Source: Clavaria fumosa (Eukaryota; Basidiomycota; Agaricomycetes; Agaricales; Clavariaceae). From it: DNA of 64,000 bases. Below the pieces are notes generated by a model that was not told the origin of the DNA, made no database searches, and saw only the letters and a program-made list of their open reading frames with translations. A program made the position numbers and the translations under genes. Of this stretch, positions 48,204 to 60,900 are shown piece by piece (positions within the stretch are counted from its first letter, which is position 1; each line of letters begins with the position of its first letter). Location: contig OX637805.1 of the NCBI GenBank assembly GCA_951802425.1, positions 434,001-498,000 of the forward strand, given 5' to 3'.

Positions 48204-51200
48204 ATGGCAGATGCTGCTGCTGCTCGTCGTCCTGTTCGTTTAATTACAACCGCAGAAGCTCTCTCAGGTCCAGACGAAGAAGGTCAAACTCCAGATCGTC
48301 CTTTTAACCGTCTCTTCTTTGAAGGCGACTTTGTACCACCCGAGGAGGAATACGACCCAGACGACGAATCTTCCGTTGAGAGCGTATTTGCCTTTCTCCC
48401 ACCCAACACCGCCGACCCCAATGCCTCTACCACAACTACGCCAATACCTTTAACACTGCCACCACCACCACTACCACCACCAGAACACCAACATCAACAA
48501 GAACCTCAACGCCATAGACCAGATGTACCTTCTTCACCGCCACTCCCTTCTCTCTCTACCGTCCCCGGCTCTATCGTTACCGATCAAAACGACCCCTACT
48601 CTTATGTCTCAGACTCACCAATCGCCTATCCCCCGCCCACCTTCCAGCCTTACTCGCCAAGCATCTTAGAGCCTTCCCCTTCACATCCTGTCTTTCCCTC
48701 ATCACTACCACCTTCCTATTCTCTCGTGCCCCTAACTCCGCCTTCCGCCGACTCCCACGGCGACCACGCTAGCATCAGCGAAAACGCCTACAGGCTCACA
48801 AGACTCAACACCGGCGAATCGTCCCGTACCTATGGACAGGATACCATCGACACTCAAACGTCCCGCGACACACACGTTGAGGGGTTCGCCGAAAAGGGCG
48901 TGAGCCAGAGCGCGCCAAACACGTCCACCGGAAAATTCGCTCGAACAGGGAATGTGGCGAGGGCAAACACCGAAGACGGTACACGGCGGAGACGGAGGCG
49001 TCAGAAGAGCCTTGGCGAGGACACCGAAAGTCAGGTGCGAAGTCTGACGCCGAGTATACTCGAGGACGACAGCGCCTCCAGTATCAAGTGAGTTTACTTC
49101 CGCGGACGCTTTCATCCGTCGTTCCGCGGGACCAAACTTATGTATTTTACCCAGAATGGGATTCGATCTAGACGCGATCGAAGATGAAGATTCCCCCTTT
49201 CCCGAGGTACGGGCCAGCGTCAGCAATACAGGCGAGTCCATCATGGTCCTTTACTTGGACCATGCTTAATCCTTCCCCTCAGACGACCCAGAAATGCCCG
49301 CTACCACATTCCGCATGTGGACAATTGGCTTGGTACTTTGTATGATCTCGAGGTGCGTTGGACACTCGATCACATTCTTAAACACTAATCACCGTTTTTA
49401 GTGCCCTCAATGTCTTCTTCAACTTCCGCCAACCGGCCCCGTCCGTCGTCCCCCTCGTCCTGCTTCTCGTCTCCTACCCGATCGGGAAGTTCCTCGCCTT
49501 CACCTTACCCATCACGACGTACCGCTTGCCGCTGCCGCGACGATTACCACAGCTCTCCTTCTCGCTAAATCCGGGGCCTTGGAACATCAAGGAACACGTA
49601 CTCGTGTACATCATGGCGAACGTGGCGGTGTCGCCGCCGTACGCAATGCACGCGATCGTCGTGGTGGAGGTGTTCTATGGCCTACGGCTAGGGTACTGGT
49701 TCAACCTCACGCTCGTGCTCGCGACCCAACTCACAGGGTTTGGTCTGGCGGGCTTGTGTCGGAGGTTCCTTGTGATACCCGCGAGCATGGTTTGGCCGCA
49801 GAACTTGGTCGCGTGTACGTTGTTAAATACGTTGCATGCGGAAGACGATGAGGTGCAAGGTGGGTTGACGAGATATAAGTTCTACGTCATCGTCGCGATC
49901 GGCAGCTTCTTCTTTTTCTTCCTCCCTGGTGCGTTATCCTCTTAACCTTTCTCGCTACTTTTACAAACCATGATTGCATCAACAGGGTACCTCTTCCAGG
50001 CGCTGAGCGTGTTCTCGTACGTGTGCTGGATCTTCCCGAACAACGTGCCGGTGAACCAGCTGTTCGGGGTTGCGACGGGCCTCGGAATGGGCGTGTTTAC
50101 GTTTGACTGGACGCAGATCTCGTGGATAGGCAGCCCGTTGATGGTGCCTTGGTGGGCGGAAGTGCATATTTTTGCAGGGTTCGTGCTATTCTATTGGATA
50201 CTGACGCCAATTCTGTACTACACCAACGTACGTGTCCCTTTCTCCTCTTCCTTGCGCGCGTGTGGTATGGCTTGCTGAGCAGTTGCCCGGTTTGGGATAC
50301 AGGTCTGGGAGCTGTCGCATTTCCCGATCACGGGCAACATTCCGTTCGACCGTTTCGGGAATCGCTACGACGTGCGACGGGTGCTGACGCCGTCTCTGCG
50401 GTTCAACGTGACAGGATACGAGGAGTATTCGCCGCTGTACCTGCCCGCCGCGTACGCTATGACGTATCTGCTGGCGTTTGCGCTGTCGACAAACGTGATT
50501 GTGCACACGGGGCTGTACCATGGGCGCACGCTGTGGAATGGCTTGAAGCGCATACGGGAGGAGCAGCCGGACATTCATGCAAAATTGATGAAGTATTACC
50601 GGGAGGTACCGAGTTGGTGGTATGCTGCCGCCATTGTGGTATTCTTCTCTTTGGCGGTGGTTGCGGTTGAAGTGCGTTGTTGGGCTCCTCTTTCTCCTTT
50701 TTCTTCGTGAGTGGTTTTTCTGACATGGTACCTGCGATGTAGGTGTGGGATACGGGCGTGCCTGTGTGGTTGCTTCTACTCTCTATTGCCTTGCCGGGTG
50801 TGTATATCCTTCCTGGCGGGTTTATCTTTGCCATGACAGGCCAGGCTGTGAGTCCCCCCAATCCGTGCTTCGAGGAGAATCGTTGCCTGACGTTTTGGCG
50901 GTGCAGATCCAAGTCAACTTGCTCGCGCAGATCATCCCGGGCACGTTGTTGCCTGGGAACCCGTTGGCCAATATGGTGCGTTAGTTTGTATTTTTTTGGG
51001 GGGGTTGATGATTGATGTGTTGTTGTTTATTAGTTCTTCAAAGCGTATGCGGTACAGACGCTCATCGAAGCGCAGTCGTTCGTGCAGGATCTCAAACTGG
51101 GTCATTACATCAAGGTTCCTCCACGCGCCACTTTCCTGGGTCAGTCCCACGCACCTACACATTTCTTGTGGAGTTATTCTGTGCGCTGACCTTTACCTGC

Positions 51201-52177
51201 GCAGCGCAACTGATCGCGACGATACTGGCGGCGTTTGTCCAAGTCGGGACGAAGACGTGGATGTTCAAGAACGTGTCGGACATCTGCACGGAGCATGCGC
51301 GCGACGAGCTGACGTGCCCGCATAATCAGGTCTTCTTCACCGCGAGTACTGTCTGGTGCGTCGCTTCTCTCTTATTCTCTAGTTTATGTCTGATTGTCTT
51401 TTGCGATGTGTGCTATGTAGGGGACTCATTGGGCCTATCCGGCAGTTTGGGCCTGGTACGCTGTACCACCCCCAGCTATATGCACTGATCATCGGTGCAT
51501 TCCTGCCGCTGCCGTTCTGGCTGTGGCAACGACGGTACCCGAAGTCATGGGTGAAGTACGTGTCTACGCCAGTGGTGCTGAATGGGGTGTCGTACATCCC
51601 ACCTGCGACGGGGATCAATTACTCGAGCTGGTTTGCGGTGGGCTTCGTGTTCCAATATTGGATCAGGAGACGGAACTTTGCGTGGTGGAGCAAGTTTAAT
51701 TATATCACGAGTGCGGCGCTGGATAGTGGTGAGTCACACCTTACCTTTATTTTATTTTTAGTCCCCCCTTTTGGGGGGAGGGCTGTTTTTGGTGATGAGT
51801 GGTGGAACGATGATGGATGATGATACTTTCTACAGGAACCGTCCTTTCGTTAATATTCATCTTTTTCACTCTACAAGTGCGTATACCCCGTTTGGTCGCA
51901 TGCGGCCGTCTCTGATTGATCCCTACTCTAGTTTCCTAAAGGCGGAATTAACGTTAACTGGTGGGGTAACACGGTGTTCACGCAAAGTGCGTTCCCTTCC
52001 TCTTTGGCTGCCGCTTCTGCGACGGCCCTGGTTACTTCTTACTGACTCGCTCGTTCGTTTGTTGCCTTGTCGACCCGCGGCCGCATAACCAAACCAACAG
52101 CGGCGGACTTTCGAAGCACGCCTTTCCGCCCGATCCCGCCAGGGTCTGCGTTGCCGTGGAATAAACCTAAATCATAG
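48204..52177 (+). CDS. OPT-family oligopeptide transporter with long N-terminal extension
   Basis: Fourteen exons: 48204-49087, 49155-49231, 49283-49352, 49402-49928, 49986-50227, 50303-50671, 50743-50847, 50907-50975, 51034-51139, 51205-51355, 51421-51728, 51836-51876, 51932-51986, 52101-52177; 1026 residues. The first ~300 residues are an acidic, proline-rich cytosolic extension. The membrane domain then shows the OPT hallmarks: NVFFNFRQPAPS, LNPGPWNIKEH, SMVWPQNLV, GLGMGVFTFDWTQI, GHYIKVPPR, CTEHARDELTCP and a C-terminal KGGINVNWWGNTVF followed by PPGSALPW. It imports small peptides (or related solutes) with protons across the plasma membrane. Intron 2 has a GC donor. A decayed copy lies at 61.7-63.2 kb. 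Confidence 0.93.
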
Positions 52178-53088
52178 CACCCGACCCCTGTCGTTGTCCC
52201 TAGTTTTTTTTTTTTCGTAACCCAGCATCCACATACAATTCATGGAAGACCCGGTCCCTACCACGACGACGACGGCTCCCCCCCTTCCCCATTTGGTTCT
52301 TCTTACTCAACATATAATGCACGCTTACCTTTGGGTCCCACATCTATCGCCGATTTATCTTTGTTTTTCTTACATTCCCTTCTTTTGGCTTTCGGTTTGC
52401 ATCCGTGCTCGCGAACAACTTTTATTTTATTATGTCTCATCCCCGGTGAGGAGGAAAACAAGAAGAAAGAGGAGTGGAGAGAGAGGAAGTCGCTCCGTTG
52501 TTGCGCAAAATTACCCCAAACTAAAATTTGCCTGTCTCCGTGTGTATCTCTGCGTCCCCGTCCTTTGTCCTTTGTTGCCCCTGCCTGCCCTTCGTTTTCT
52601 CTTCACGGTTTCCTAGGTGTGTACGACGAAGCACGGCATCTGTGCGCCTCCTTTGCGCGTACGCTGCGGCCCGGATCCTTTTCTGTCTTCTCTTCGCTGT
52701 TTGGTTTTCAAATCACGTATGATTTTTTTCTTCTTCTGCAATTTGTGTTACCTACCCTCAAAATTTTTTCTTCTTTTGCTTTTCAAATCTCCCATTTATA
52801 TCCCCCCACTACAGAACTCTCCATTATCGTGACATGTCTGCTGGTGGTAAATTATTAGTAGCAGAGTTGGAATGCGACAATTTCATATCTCACTCATCGT
52901 TTCGCATTTACATTGTCATTCCATTTGTGGTAAGTGTGGAAAATGGTGTTCACGTGAGTCTACCCCACCTTGGAGCTGCTCTAACTTTTTCGAGGTATAT
53001 GATGAATTCAGGCGCTCGTCGCATGACGTCTGTATACACCAACAACTGGCGCTAAGTATAAAACAGCGGGCACGACCCGAGACATGCC
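52178..53088. other. intergenic, T-rich, no gene recognised
   Basis: The + strand is strongly pyrimidine-rich (T-tract at 52205-52215; ttctttt-type runs to 52790). Frames here are low-complexity artefacts. No RNA gene seen. Confidence 0.5.
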
Positions 53089-53944
53089 ATGCACAGACTT
53101 AGGCTTGCCTTCCTGAGGAGAAACTTGAATAACGTGAACATGTCCACCGCCCACCCACACATGAAGACGCTCACGGGTGTCATCAAGCACGACCACCAGG
53201 AGGTGCGCGGAGCTGCCCCTTCCTTTTTCCGGCTTGATTGTAACGCAGCGCCCCCCCCCTCCGCGGGGCGCACCGTTGCAGATGTACGACTACTACGAGC
53301 GGTTCCTCGCGTCCATGGGCGACGCGGATGCGCAGGGGCGCTGGGCCCACCAGCTCGTCTGGGAGATCGCGCGGCATGCGGCGGGCGAGGAGATCGTGGT
53401 GTACCCGCTCATGGAGACGCATCTCGGCCCGCAGGGGGCCAAGCTGGCTGATCGGGACAGGGACGAGCATCAGGTCCGGCCTGGCGCTCCAGCCACGCGT
53501 GTTTACTGATGGACACTTACTTCGACTTGCGTCTGTAAGGCCGTCAAGGAGGCGTTGTACCGTCTTGAGAGCCTGCGCCCCGGCACCGCGGACCACACGA
53601 GCCTCTTGGAAGAGACGATGGCGCAGCTGCGCGAGCATAACGACTCGGAGGAGAGGGAGGACCTGCCGCTGCTCGAGCCGCTGCTGGGGGCGGACGCGAG
53701 CAAGGCGGCGGCGGCGGCGTTCCAGCGCACGAAGAAGTTCGTGCCTACCAGGTGGGTTGGCCACGAATTCTTTTTATGGTTGGTGTAGGTTTCGTTTTTT
53801 TATTGGGGAGGCATATCCAGACCGCATCCTTCTGTGCCCAACAAGCCGCCTTACGAGACGCTCGTGGGGTTTTTGGCTATGCCGATTGATAAGTTGAAGG
53901 ATTTGTTTACCTCGTTTCCTTCTGAGGATGAGATGGATCAGTAG
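53089..53944 (+). CDS. hemerythrin-like HHE cation-binding protein
   Basis: Four exons: 53089-53202, 53282-53473, 53540-53751, 53821-53944; 213 residues from the first ATG or 196 from the second (53140). The four-helix HHE bundle ligands are visible: VIKHDHQEMYDYYERF, IARHAAGEEIVVYPLMETH, DEHQAVKEALYRLE and QLREHNDSEEREDLPLLE. Such domains bind a di-iron centre and act in oxygen or redox sensing or iron storage. The stretch before the second Met (MHRLRLAFLRRNLNNVN) is basic and amphipathic, like a mitochondrial presequence, so both starts may be used. A decayed copy lies at 63.2-63.8 kb. Confidence 0.9.
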
Positions 53945-54400
53945 CGTGCTTGAAGGGGGTTTCTCTGTGCAAAGATGTATCGTATCTACCATCTTCTTGA
54001 AATGTTATGCTGCGGTTTTGGGATGCGCCTTCGTGAAACTGAGGATTGGCAGGCGGCTTGTGCGAAGACTTGTTCACCTCTTCGCTTCCTATACCTCGAT
54101 GTTGATTCCCTCTGATGGCGAAACGGCGAAACAGCCATAGATTGCTTACGAAGTTGTAACGGAGGGGTACATATGCGCGAGGGAGCGAACCTTGACCCCG
54201 ATATGCGCGTCGAAAAACCTGAGCAGCCGCACCATGGAGCAGCCAGAGATGTGCTTGTGCTGTCCTGAATGCTACCCACCACCGCATCCAGATCCGAAGC
54301 CAGAAAAATCATTCATCTTCCTAAGCGCATTTAGTCGAAGCGTAACATCCAAAATAACATTTTCGCCATCAACAAACAGGCATATCTTTGCACATGGTAA
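53945..54400. other. 3' region of the hemerythrin gene, end of the duplicated segment
   Basis: No gene recognised. The first ~180 bp match sequence after the hemerythrin copy at 63.81-64.0 kb, so the duplicated segment extends at least this far. Confidence 0.5.
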
Positions 54401-54901
54401 TCAATCTAGACCCTCGCTTGAAAACGACACCACCTCCTTGCCTTTTCCTTTGTCTTGCGTGGCTACAGGGCGCTCCAACCCATCTCCGGTGGATGCGTTA
54501 GACGCTCCAGCTATCCCGGAGTCACTACCGGTGGCATCCAATGGTATTGCGCTAAATTTCCAGTCATACTTCCATATTGTCTTGGACGCTTCTTGTGGAA
54601 AATCTGATTGGATACACCATTCTGGCCAGGCAGTGTGGTTCCACTGCATGTTCGAATGATCCCATCCACGGGAGATATGTCTATACGTTGGCATCGTTTC
54701 CACTCGCTGACGACCAAGGACGCGATCGATGGCTTGGCCGACGGTGTCCTTCAGTGTGTGTCGCTGTGCTGGTGCCACGGCAGTTGCAATCGCGAAAGGA
54801 ACTGGGTGTAGCCATGTTGTCTATCTAGATCGCTGAAGTTTGTGGAAAAGACTCACCATCGCAGCTTTGTTGATCGTTGAGACTTTCGGCGCCTTCTTGA
54901 C
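54401..54901 (-). CDS. unknown protein, 3' exons only (start unresolved)
   Basis: Two exons fit one frame: 54901-54857 (KKAPKVSTINKAAM) and 54820-54401, together about 154 residues. The body is Trp-rich (GWDHSNMQWNHTAWPEWC, WKYDWKFSAIPL) and ends in a basic GKGKE tail. No family recognised and no clear start codon. It lies just downstream of the NLR gene on the same strand; it could be a separate gene or spliced to it, but the NLR frame does not join directly. Confidence 0.35.
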
Positions 54902-54986
54902 CTAGAATGTGCTTATTTTCTAGTTTGAGCTTTGGAGACTCTCGGATGCCATGTTCCTTCCTTGTGCGGACATTGGGTATATAATT

Positions 54987-57900
54987 CTAACCCAGAATAT
55001 CAGATGATATGCCATGTCGATGAGAATCTGATCCTACAGCAATGAGTAAATTTATCCCCCGAACTTTGGCTTTGGATTCAACTGCCATCCATGATTGTAT
55101 CTGGTGCACATAGGCGAACGAGAGAGGTGGCGAATTCTATGTGAATTTTGCAGTGAGAAGTAGGATAAAATAGACATTAGAGGTGCATGTACTTTGACTT
55201 CCTTGGTTTCCACTGCCATTACATATTCGGCTTTGATATCCGGCTTGTGGAATTGATATTCGCCTGGCCAGCGACAGATCCTAATGTTCGAAGAGCGGAA
55301 GCTCGACGTTTCTTTGTCCCAGTTGTCGTCATGATGGCTGTGTTCCCAAGACACTATCCAAGGAGGTGCAGCCTAAAATGAGAAACAAAAGGTTCCCAGG
55401 AGAAGGTAGCGAGTGAGAATCTACGGCATACCCTGTCTGTTGCGGCCTCCGTCCCAGATGATCCACCCCGTTCGGTCGAAAAATCCGCTGTTGCGGTAGG
55501 CTTGCCTCCCGCCAGGCCGAGCTTACCACCGAGTTTCCATGACCAAGTTTTCCCGGAAATGAACTTTATCATGAACTCTGGCTCTGCATATCTCAACGGT
55601 ATGCTAATCGCTGATTAGATGCAGTGGCCATTGAATAACGGGAAAATTCTTACATCATATGCTCGGTCCGCAGATATTCCTGCCCATGTGCCAAAAACCC
55701 CAAGGATCCGATTGCGGAGTCCACCTCAAAGGATGGGCTACTTCTTGTCTCGAGATACACATGAGCCTTTGTCGTTGGTTCGTTCACACCTCTTGGTACA
55801 TCTCCTTCCCAAGTTGAATTTGGTTCAGGGTAGAACTAGGGATGTTTGTCACATATGTTATTGTAATTGACCGCTGTGAGAGATGCAGAAAACAAACCTT
55901 GATGTTCATTATGACCCTTAGAAAATTCTTCGTGTCTTGGTCATCCATCGATATGCCTAGCGAAACATCTAATCTGTGTATGATTTCCCTATTAGCATCT
56001 CTACTTCCCTGTGCTGGAGGTGGAGGCAAGGAAATGCCATCCTCATCTCCATCCATCTCCTTGTCTTGGTGATCATCTGTGCGACCTCTGCCCTGTTGGT
56101 GCCCCTTACGACTCTGGGTGTTTTGGCTAGCACCTCTACTCTGATTGGCATTGATAGGTGATGCCCCAGAAGGACTCCTTTGGTTGTTAGCAGGGGAAGC
56201 AGACATGCTGCTTTGTAGCTTGTACTCTCTAAAATTGCAATGTTAGTCTGAAATGAATGGGAAATGAGAAGACCACAACCCTCACTTGAAAAGGATTGAA
56301 GGCTCATCTGCCAGGGGCCGTATAACCACAGGAAAGCCTGATATATTTGCCAGCTCATTAGCTTGATGAATGAGTGTTGCAGACATCTCTCCAAATATTG
56401 CTAGAGCTTCTGACTCAACAGACAGCATCATAGCAATTGGGCCCTGGAATCCTTGTCCACGAAGTTTGACCAGGCAAGCATGATCATAATGAGCATCAAT
56501 CCATGCATCTGCCAGTGTGGGGTCATACACTGAAATGATACAACCTCCAGAACTCCACTGGGTACCCAAGAGGGTGCAATCATCAATGCCTGTTGCCATC
56601 AACTTCCTAAAAAGACATATTTAGTTAGTGCCAAATGGGTCTTTTGGTTGGTGATCTCACCTATTTGTTGTAGCACATGCCTGTGGCCTGCAGATCACAT
56701 AGGCAGCTTCAGCTGCCTCCTCTTCATAAGTCATCCCTGTGTCTGACAATACTGGGAGCAACTCTGCTGGGTGATCTATGGCTGGCATGACAACTGCAGC
56801 TCCTGGGCTGGTGGGCACAGCCTGTATTGCTGACACATCCGAATTTCCATCATCACTTTGGCAACCAAGCTTATTTCCAGTTAGGTATGGGGATAAAAGC
56901 ATCCATGTACATGTAGCATTCAAATATGAATACAAAGCAGTGAAGCTGAGGACAACAATGTGTCCTTGAGGAGTAACCACTGCCACAGCATCAGTGGTGG
57001 AGTCATGCATTTCCTGATAAGCCACAGGAACCCAGCAAAGTTTGTGCCATGTGAGGGAAGTCAATAGCCATCCATTCTGAATGATAAATGGCCATGATTG
57101 TCCACAATTTGAATCCTTGTGAATATTGTTAAGAGCCCCAGTGACAGCATCATACAGTCTTACTGTTCTGTCAGCAGACCCTGAGACTATCTTTGTGCCA
57201 TCTGGAGAGAATGACACTGAAGTAATCTCAGAAGAATGCTTCTTGAGTGCTTGTAGAAGAGCACCAGTGACTGCATCCCACAATATCACTGTATTGTCAG
57301 CAAACCCTGTGGCAATCCTTGTGCCATCTGGAGAGAATGCCACTGACATGATGTTCTCAGAATGGCCCTCAAATGTTTGCAGATGAGCACCAGTGACTGC
57401 ATCCCACAATCTCACTGTACTATCACCAGACCCTGAGGCAATCCTTGTGCCATCTGGAGAGAATGCCACTGACATGATGTACTCAGAATGGCCCTCAAAT
57501 GTTTGCAGATGAGCACCAGTAACTGCATCCCACAATCTCACTGTACTATCACCAGACCCTGAGGCAATCCTTGTGCCATCTGGAGAGAATGCCACTGATG
57601 TGATGAACTCAGAATGGCCCTCAAATGTTTGCAGATGAGTACCAGTAACCACATCCCACAATCTCACTGTACTGTCAGCAGACCCTGAGGCAATCCTTGT
57701 GCCATCTGGAGAGAATGCCACTGATCTGATGAACTCAGAATGGCCCTCAAATGTTTGCAGATGAGTACCAGTAACCACATCCCACAATCTCACTGTACTG
57801 CCAGCAGACCCTGAGGCAATCTTTGTGCCATCTGGAGAGAATGCCACTGACTCAGAATGGCCCTCAAATGTTTGCAGATGAGCACCAGTAGCTGCATCCC

Positions 57901-60900
57901 ATAATCTCAATGTATTATCACCAGACCCTGAGGCAATCCTTGTGCCATCTGGAGAGAATGCCACTGATGTGATGAACTCAGAATGGCCTTCAAATGTTTG
58001 CAGATGAGTACCAGTAACCACATCCCACAATCTTACTGTCCTGTCACCAGACCCTGAGACTATCTTTGTGCCATCTGGAGAGAATTCCACTGATATGACA
58101 TACTCAGAATGGCCCTCAAATGTTTGCAGATGAGCACCAGTAACTGCATCCCACAATCTCACTGTACTATCACCAGACCCTAAGGCAATCCTTGTGCCAT
58201 CTGGAGAGAATGCCACTGATGTGATGAACTCAGAATGGCCCTCAAATGTTTGCAGATGAGTACCAGTAACCACATCCCACAATCTCACTGTACTGTCAGC
58301 AGACCCTGAGGCAATCCTTGTGCCATCTGGAGAGAATGCCACTGATGTGATGTACTCAGAATGGCCCTCAAATGTTTGCAGATGAGTACCAGTGACCACA
58401 TCCCACAGTCCCACTCTCCTGTCAGCAGACCCTGAGGCTATCCTTGTGCCATCTGGAGAGAATGCCACTGATGTGATGTACTCAGAATGGCCCTCAAGTG
58501 TTTGTAGATGAGTACTAGTGACTGCATTCCACAATCTCACTGTTCTGTCAGCAGATCCTGAGGCAATCCTTGTGCCATCTGGAGAGAATGCCACAGATTT
58601 TATCTCATCAGAATGACCCTTGAATGTTTGCAGATGAGCACCAGTGACCACATCCCACAATCTCACTATTGTATCACCTGACCCTGAGATTATCCTTGTG
58701 CCATCAGGTGAAAATGCCACTGATCTGACATATCTAGTAGGTGTTTGAAGATGAGTACTAGTGACTGTGTCCCATGTATCTGCACTCCATTGCTTTGGCA
58801 ATTCACCTTGCACTATTACTGCACCCTCCATCTGATCATGATAGGCCTTGTACAGTGCAATGTCAATTGGCATGAAGGGCAGTGCTGTAAAATAAACTTG
58901 CAAGGCGGATGCACTAATTGCTGGAAAGAAAACTTGAATCATTCTTTCACAGTCATACATGAGTGCCAAGACATCTGTGTCTTGATCATCTTTCTGGGGT
59001 TTAGACCATCCAGATACTTTCAGACATGCACACACAGAGGACAGCATTTGTACTGCCTCCTCAAGGCAACCAAGAAGGCTGCAGACTTCAATCCAGTGAA
59101 GTAAATGGTTTGAGCAAAAGTATCCAAGAAGCCGCAATACATTGCTTGAAAGCTTGCCACTGCAGAGATGCAAGCCCCAATGTCTACATGCATACTGCAG
59201 GCTGCCTGAGATGTGCTTTGATATCATGTCTGACAGACCTGGCACTTCATGATTGAATTTGGTAGGATCTTTAAGGCCACAAATATCCTTCTTAAGCCTT
59301 TTCATTAGAGTTAGGCATTTCTCAGCCAGATCAGCATGCTGCTCTTGGGGATTCACTCTAAACTGTTCATCATGACATCTGGTAGGGTTCACAATGAAGT
59401 CCATGAAAGATGGGTGGATTAATCTGACAACCCCAGCACCATCACTTGGAGCAATGACAATTGCCTGCAAGTACTGAAGATAGGCATTGACATTGACATC
59501 AGGTCCAAGTAGATCCTCCAAATGATCCACTGGAAGAGGATCCTGAAGGAGGGCAATAGCACCAAGAATCAAGTGCAATTGGACTGCATGATAACTTGAA
59601 ATGTCTGGGAATGCAGTGTTGAGCACTTGGGAGTATAACTGATCCAGATGTTGATAGGGAGAAGAGTGAGCAACAAGCCTTGTGTTCAAAAGCATCTTCA
59701 ATTGCCCCATGGGATCAGGATTGTCAATGAACCTTGCAGCAGCAGCAGCAAAACTGAAGAGGCCTGAGGACATATGCATCAGGGTCTCAATGTCTGTAGG
59801 AGATGGCCAAGATGCAGGAATGCAATGTTTTTGTCTGATGGCATTAAGGCACCATTCCAGGTAATATCTGATATCCCCTTCAATGATACCTGGTTTGACT
59901 TCATGAAGAAGCAATGGTCTGGTTGCATTGTTGAGCAGTGGATCTTGAAAAGCTCCAGTGATTTGGAGAATTGGTCTACTTGTAATCAAGAATTGCAGTG
60001 GGAATAACTCATCAATATGGTGAGACAAAGATGTCAGAATTGTGGATGTTGAACCATCATCCTTGCATTCATCCAGAGCATCAATCACAACTACACTTGG
60101 AGGGAATTTATTCCTCATCGCAACCAATGGTTTGACAATCATCTTTTCCAACAGATTCGAGGCATTCGAGTAAACAACATCAGGGTTAGCCCTGACAACT
60201 TCTGAAAGGCTAGCTTTGAACTCCGGACAAAACTGTCCCAATTGATAGGCAATGGTAGTGAAAATTGAGTTGATGTTGCTGCAGTCAGCATTATTTCTGG
60301 AGCAAAAGAAGCTTGCAGCCAGGATTCCTTTGTCCTCACAGAGCTTCGCCGCAGTGTAGGCAATGGTGGTCTTTCCACTCCCAGCCACACCATTGATCCA
60401 AAATATCTGCGGAGTCTCCATGACTTGCAGATGGTAAGAGGATATGGGTTTGTCCTCCTGGGAGTGGTGGTCAACACCACGAATAATCCACTCATATAGC
60501 TCATCAAGAATCTTTTCCCGAGTATAACCAAGGCACGGAACTCGTTTATCATCACAGTTGAAACGAGCAGTGATTGCATGAGGCAGGTCAAGAGCAGCTG
60601 AATGGCAGTGTAAGTAAATCACTACAGCCAAATTATGAAGAAGCTACTACCATAGACATCATGCCATGCTTTGATTTCCTGATACAATAATTGTATGAGA
60701 AGCAAGACAAAGACACCAACAGGAAGAACAAACCTCATGGGTAGCCTGAGTTCGGGCAGTATTTTCCTAACAACCAGTCAGCTACATCTGCCTCCTTACA
60801 ACTCATGAACTTACTACAAGGGTGCGCATACGCATAGATATCTCATTTTCAAGAACCTGTAGAGTGGCCACACCTCAATGATAGTGTCCAAAAGTATTGC

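Noticed and set aside
49202..49231. GT donor at 49207 for OPT intron 2
   Set aside because: Using it breaks the frame before the conserved membrane domain; the GC donor at 49232 keeps it.
52240..52860. Long + strand frames upstream of the hemerythrin gene
   Set aside because: They come from T/C-rich low-complexity DNA and translate to Phe/Leu/Ser runs without any domain.
57100..58740. CRISPR-like or satellite array
   Set aside because: The 126-bp units have no spacers and keep one reading frame coding WD40 repeats; this is a eukaryotic coding repeat.
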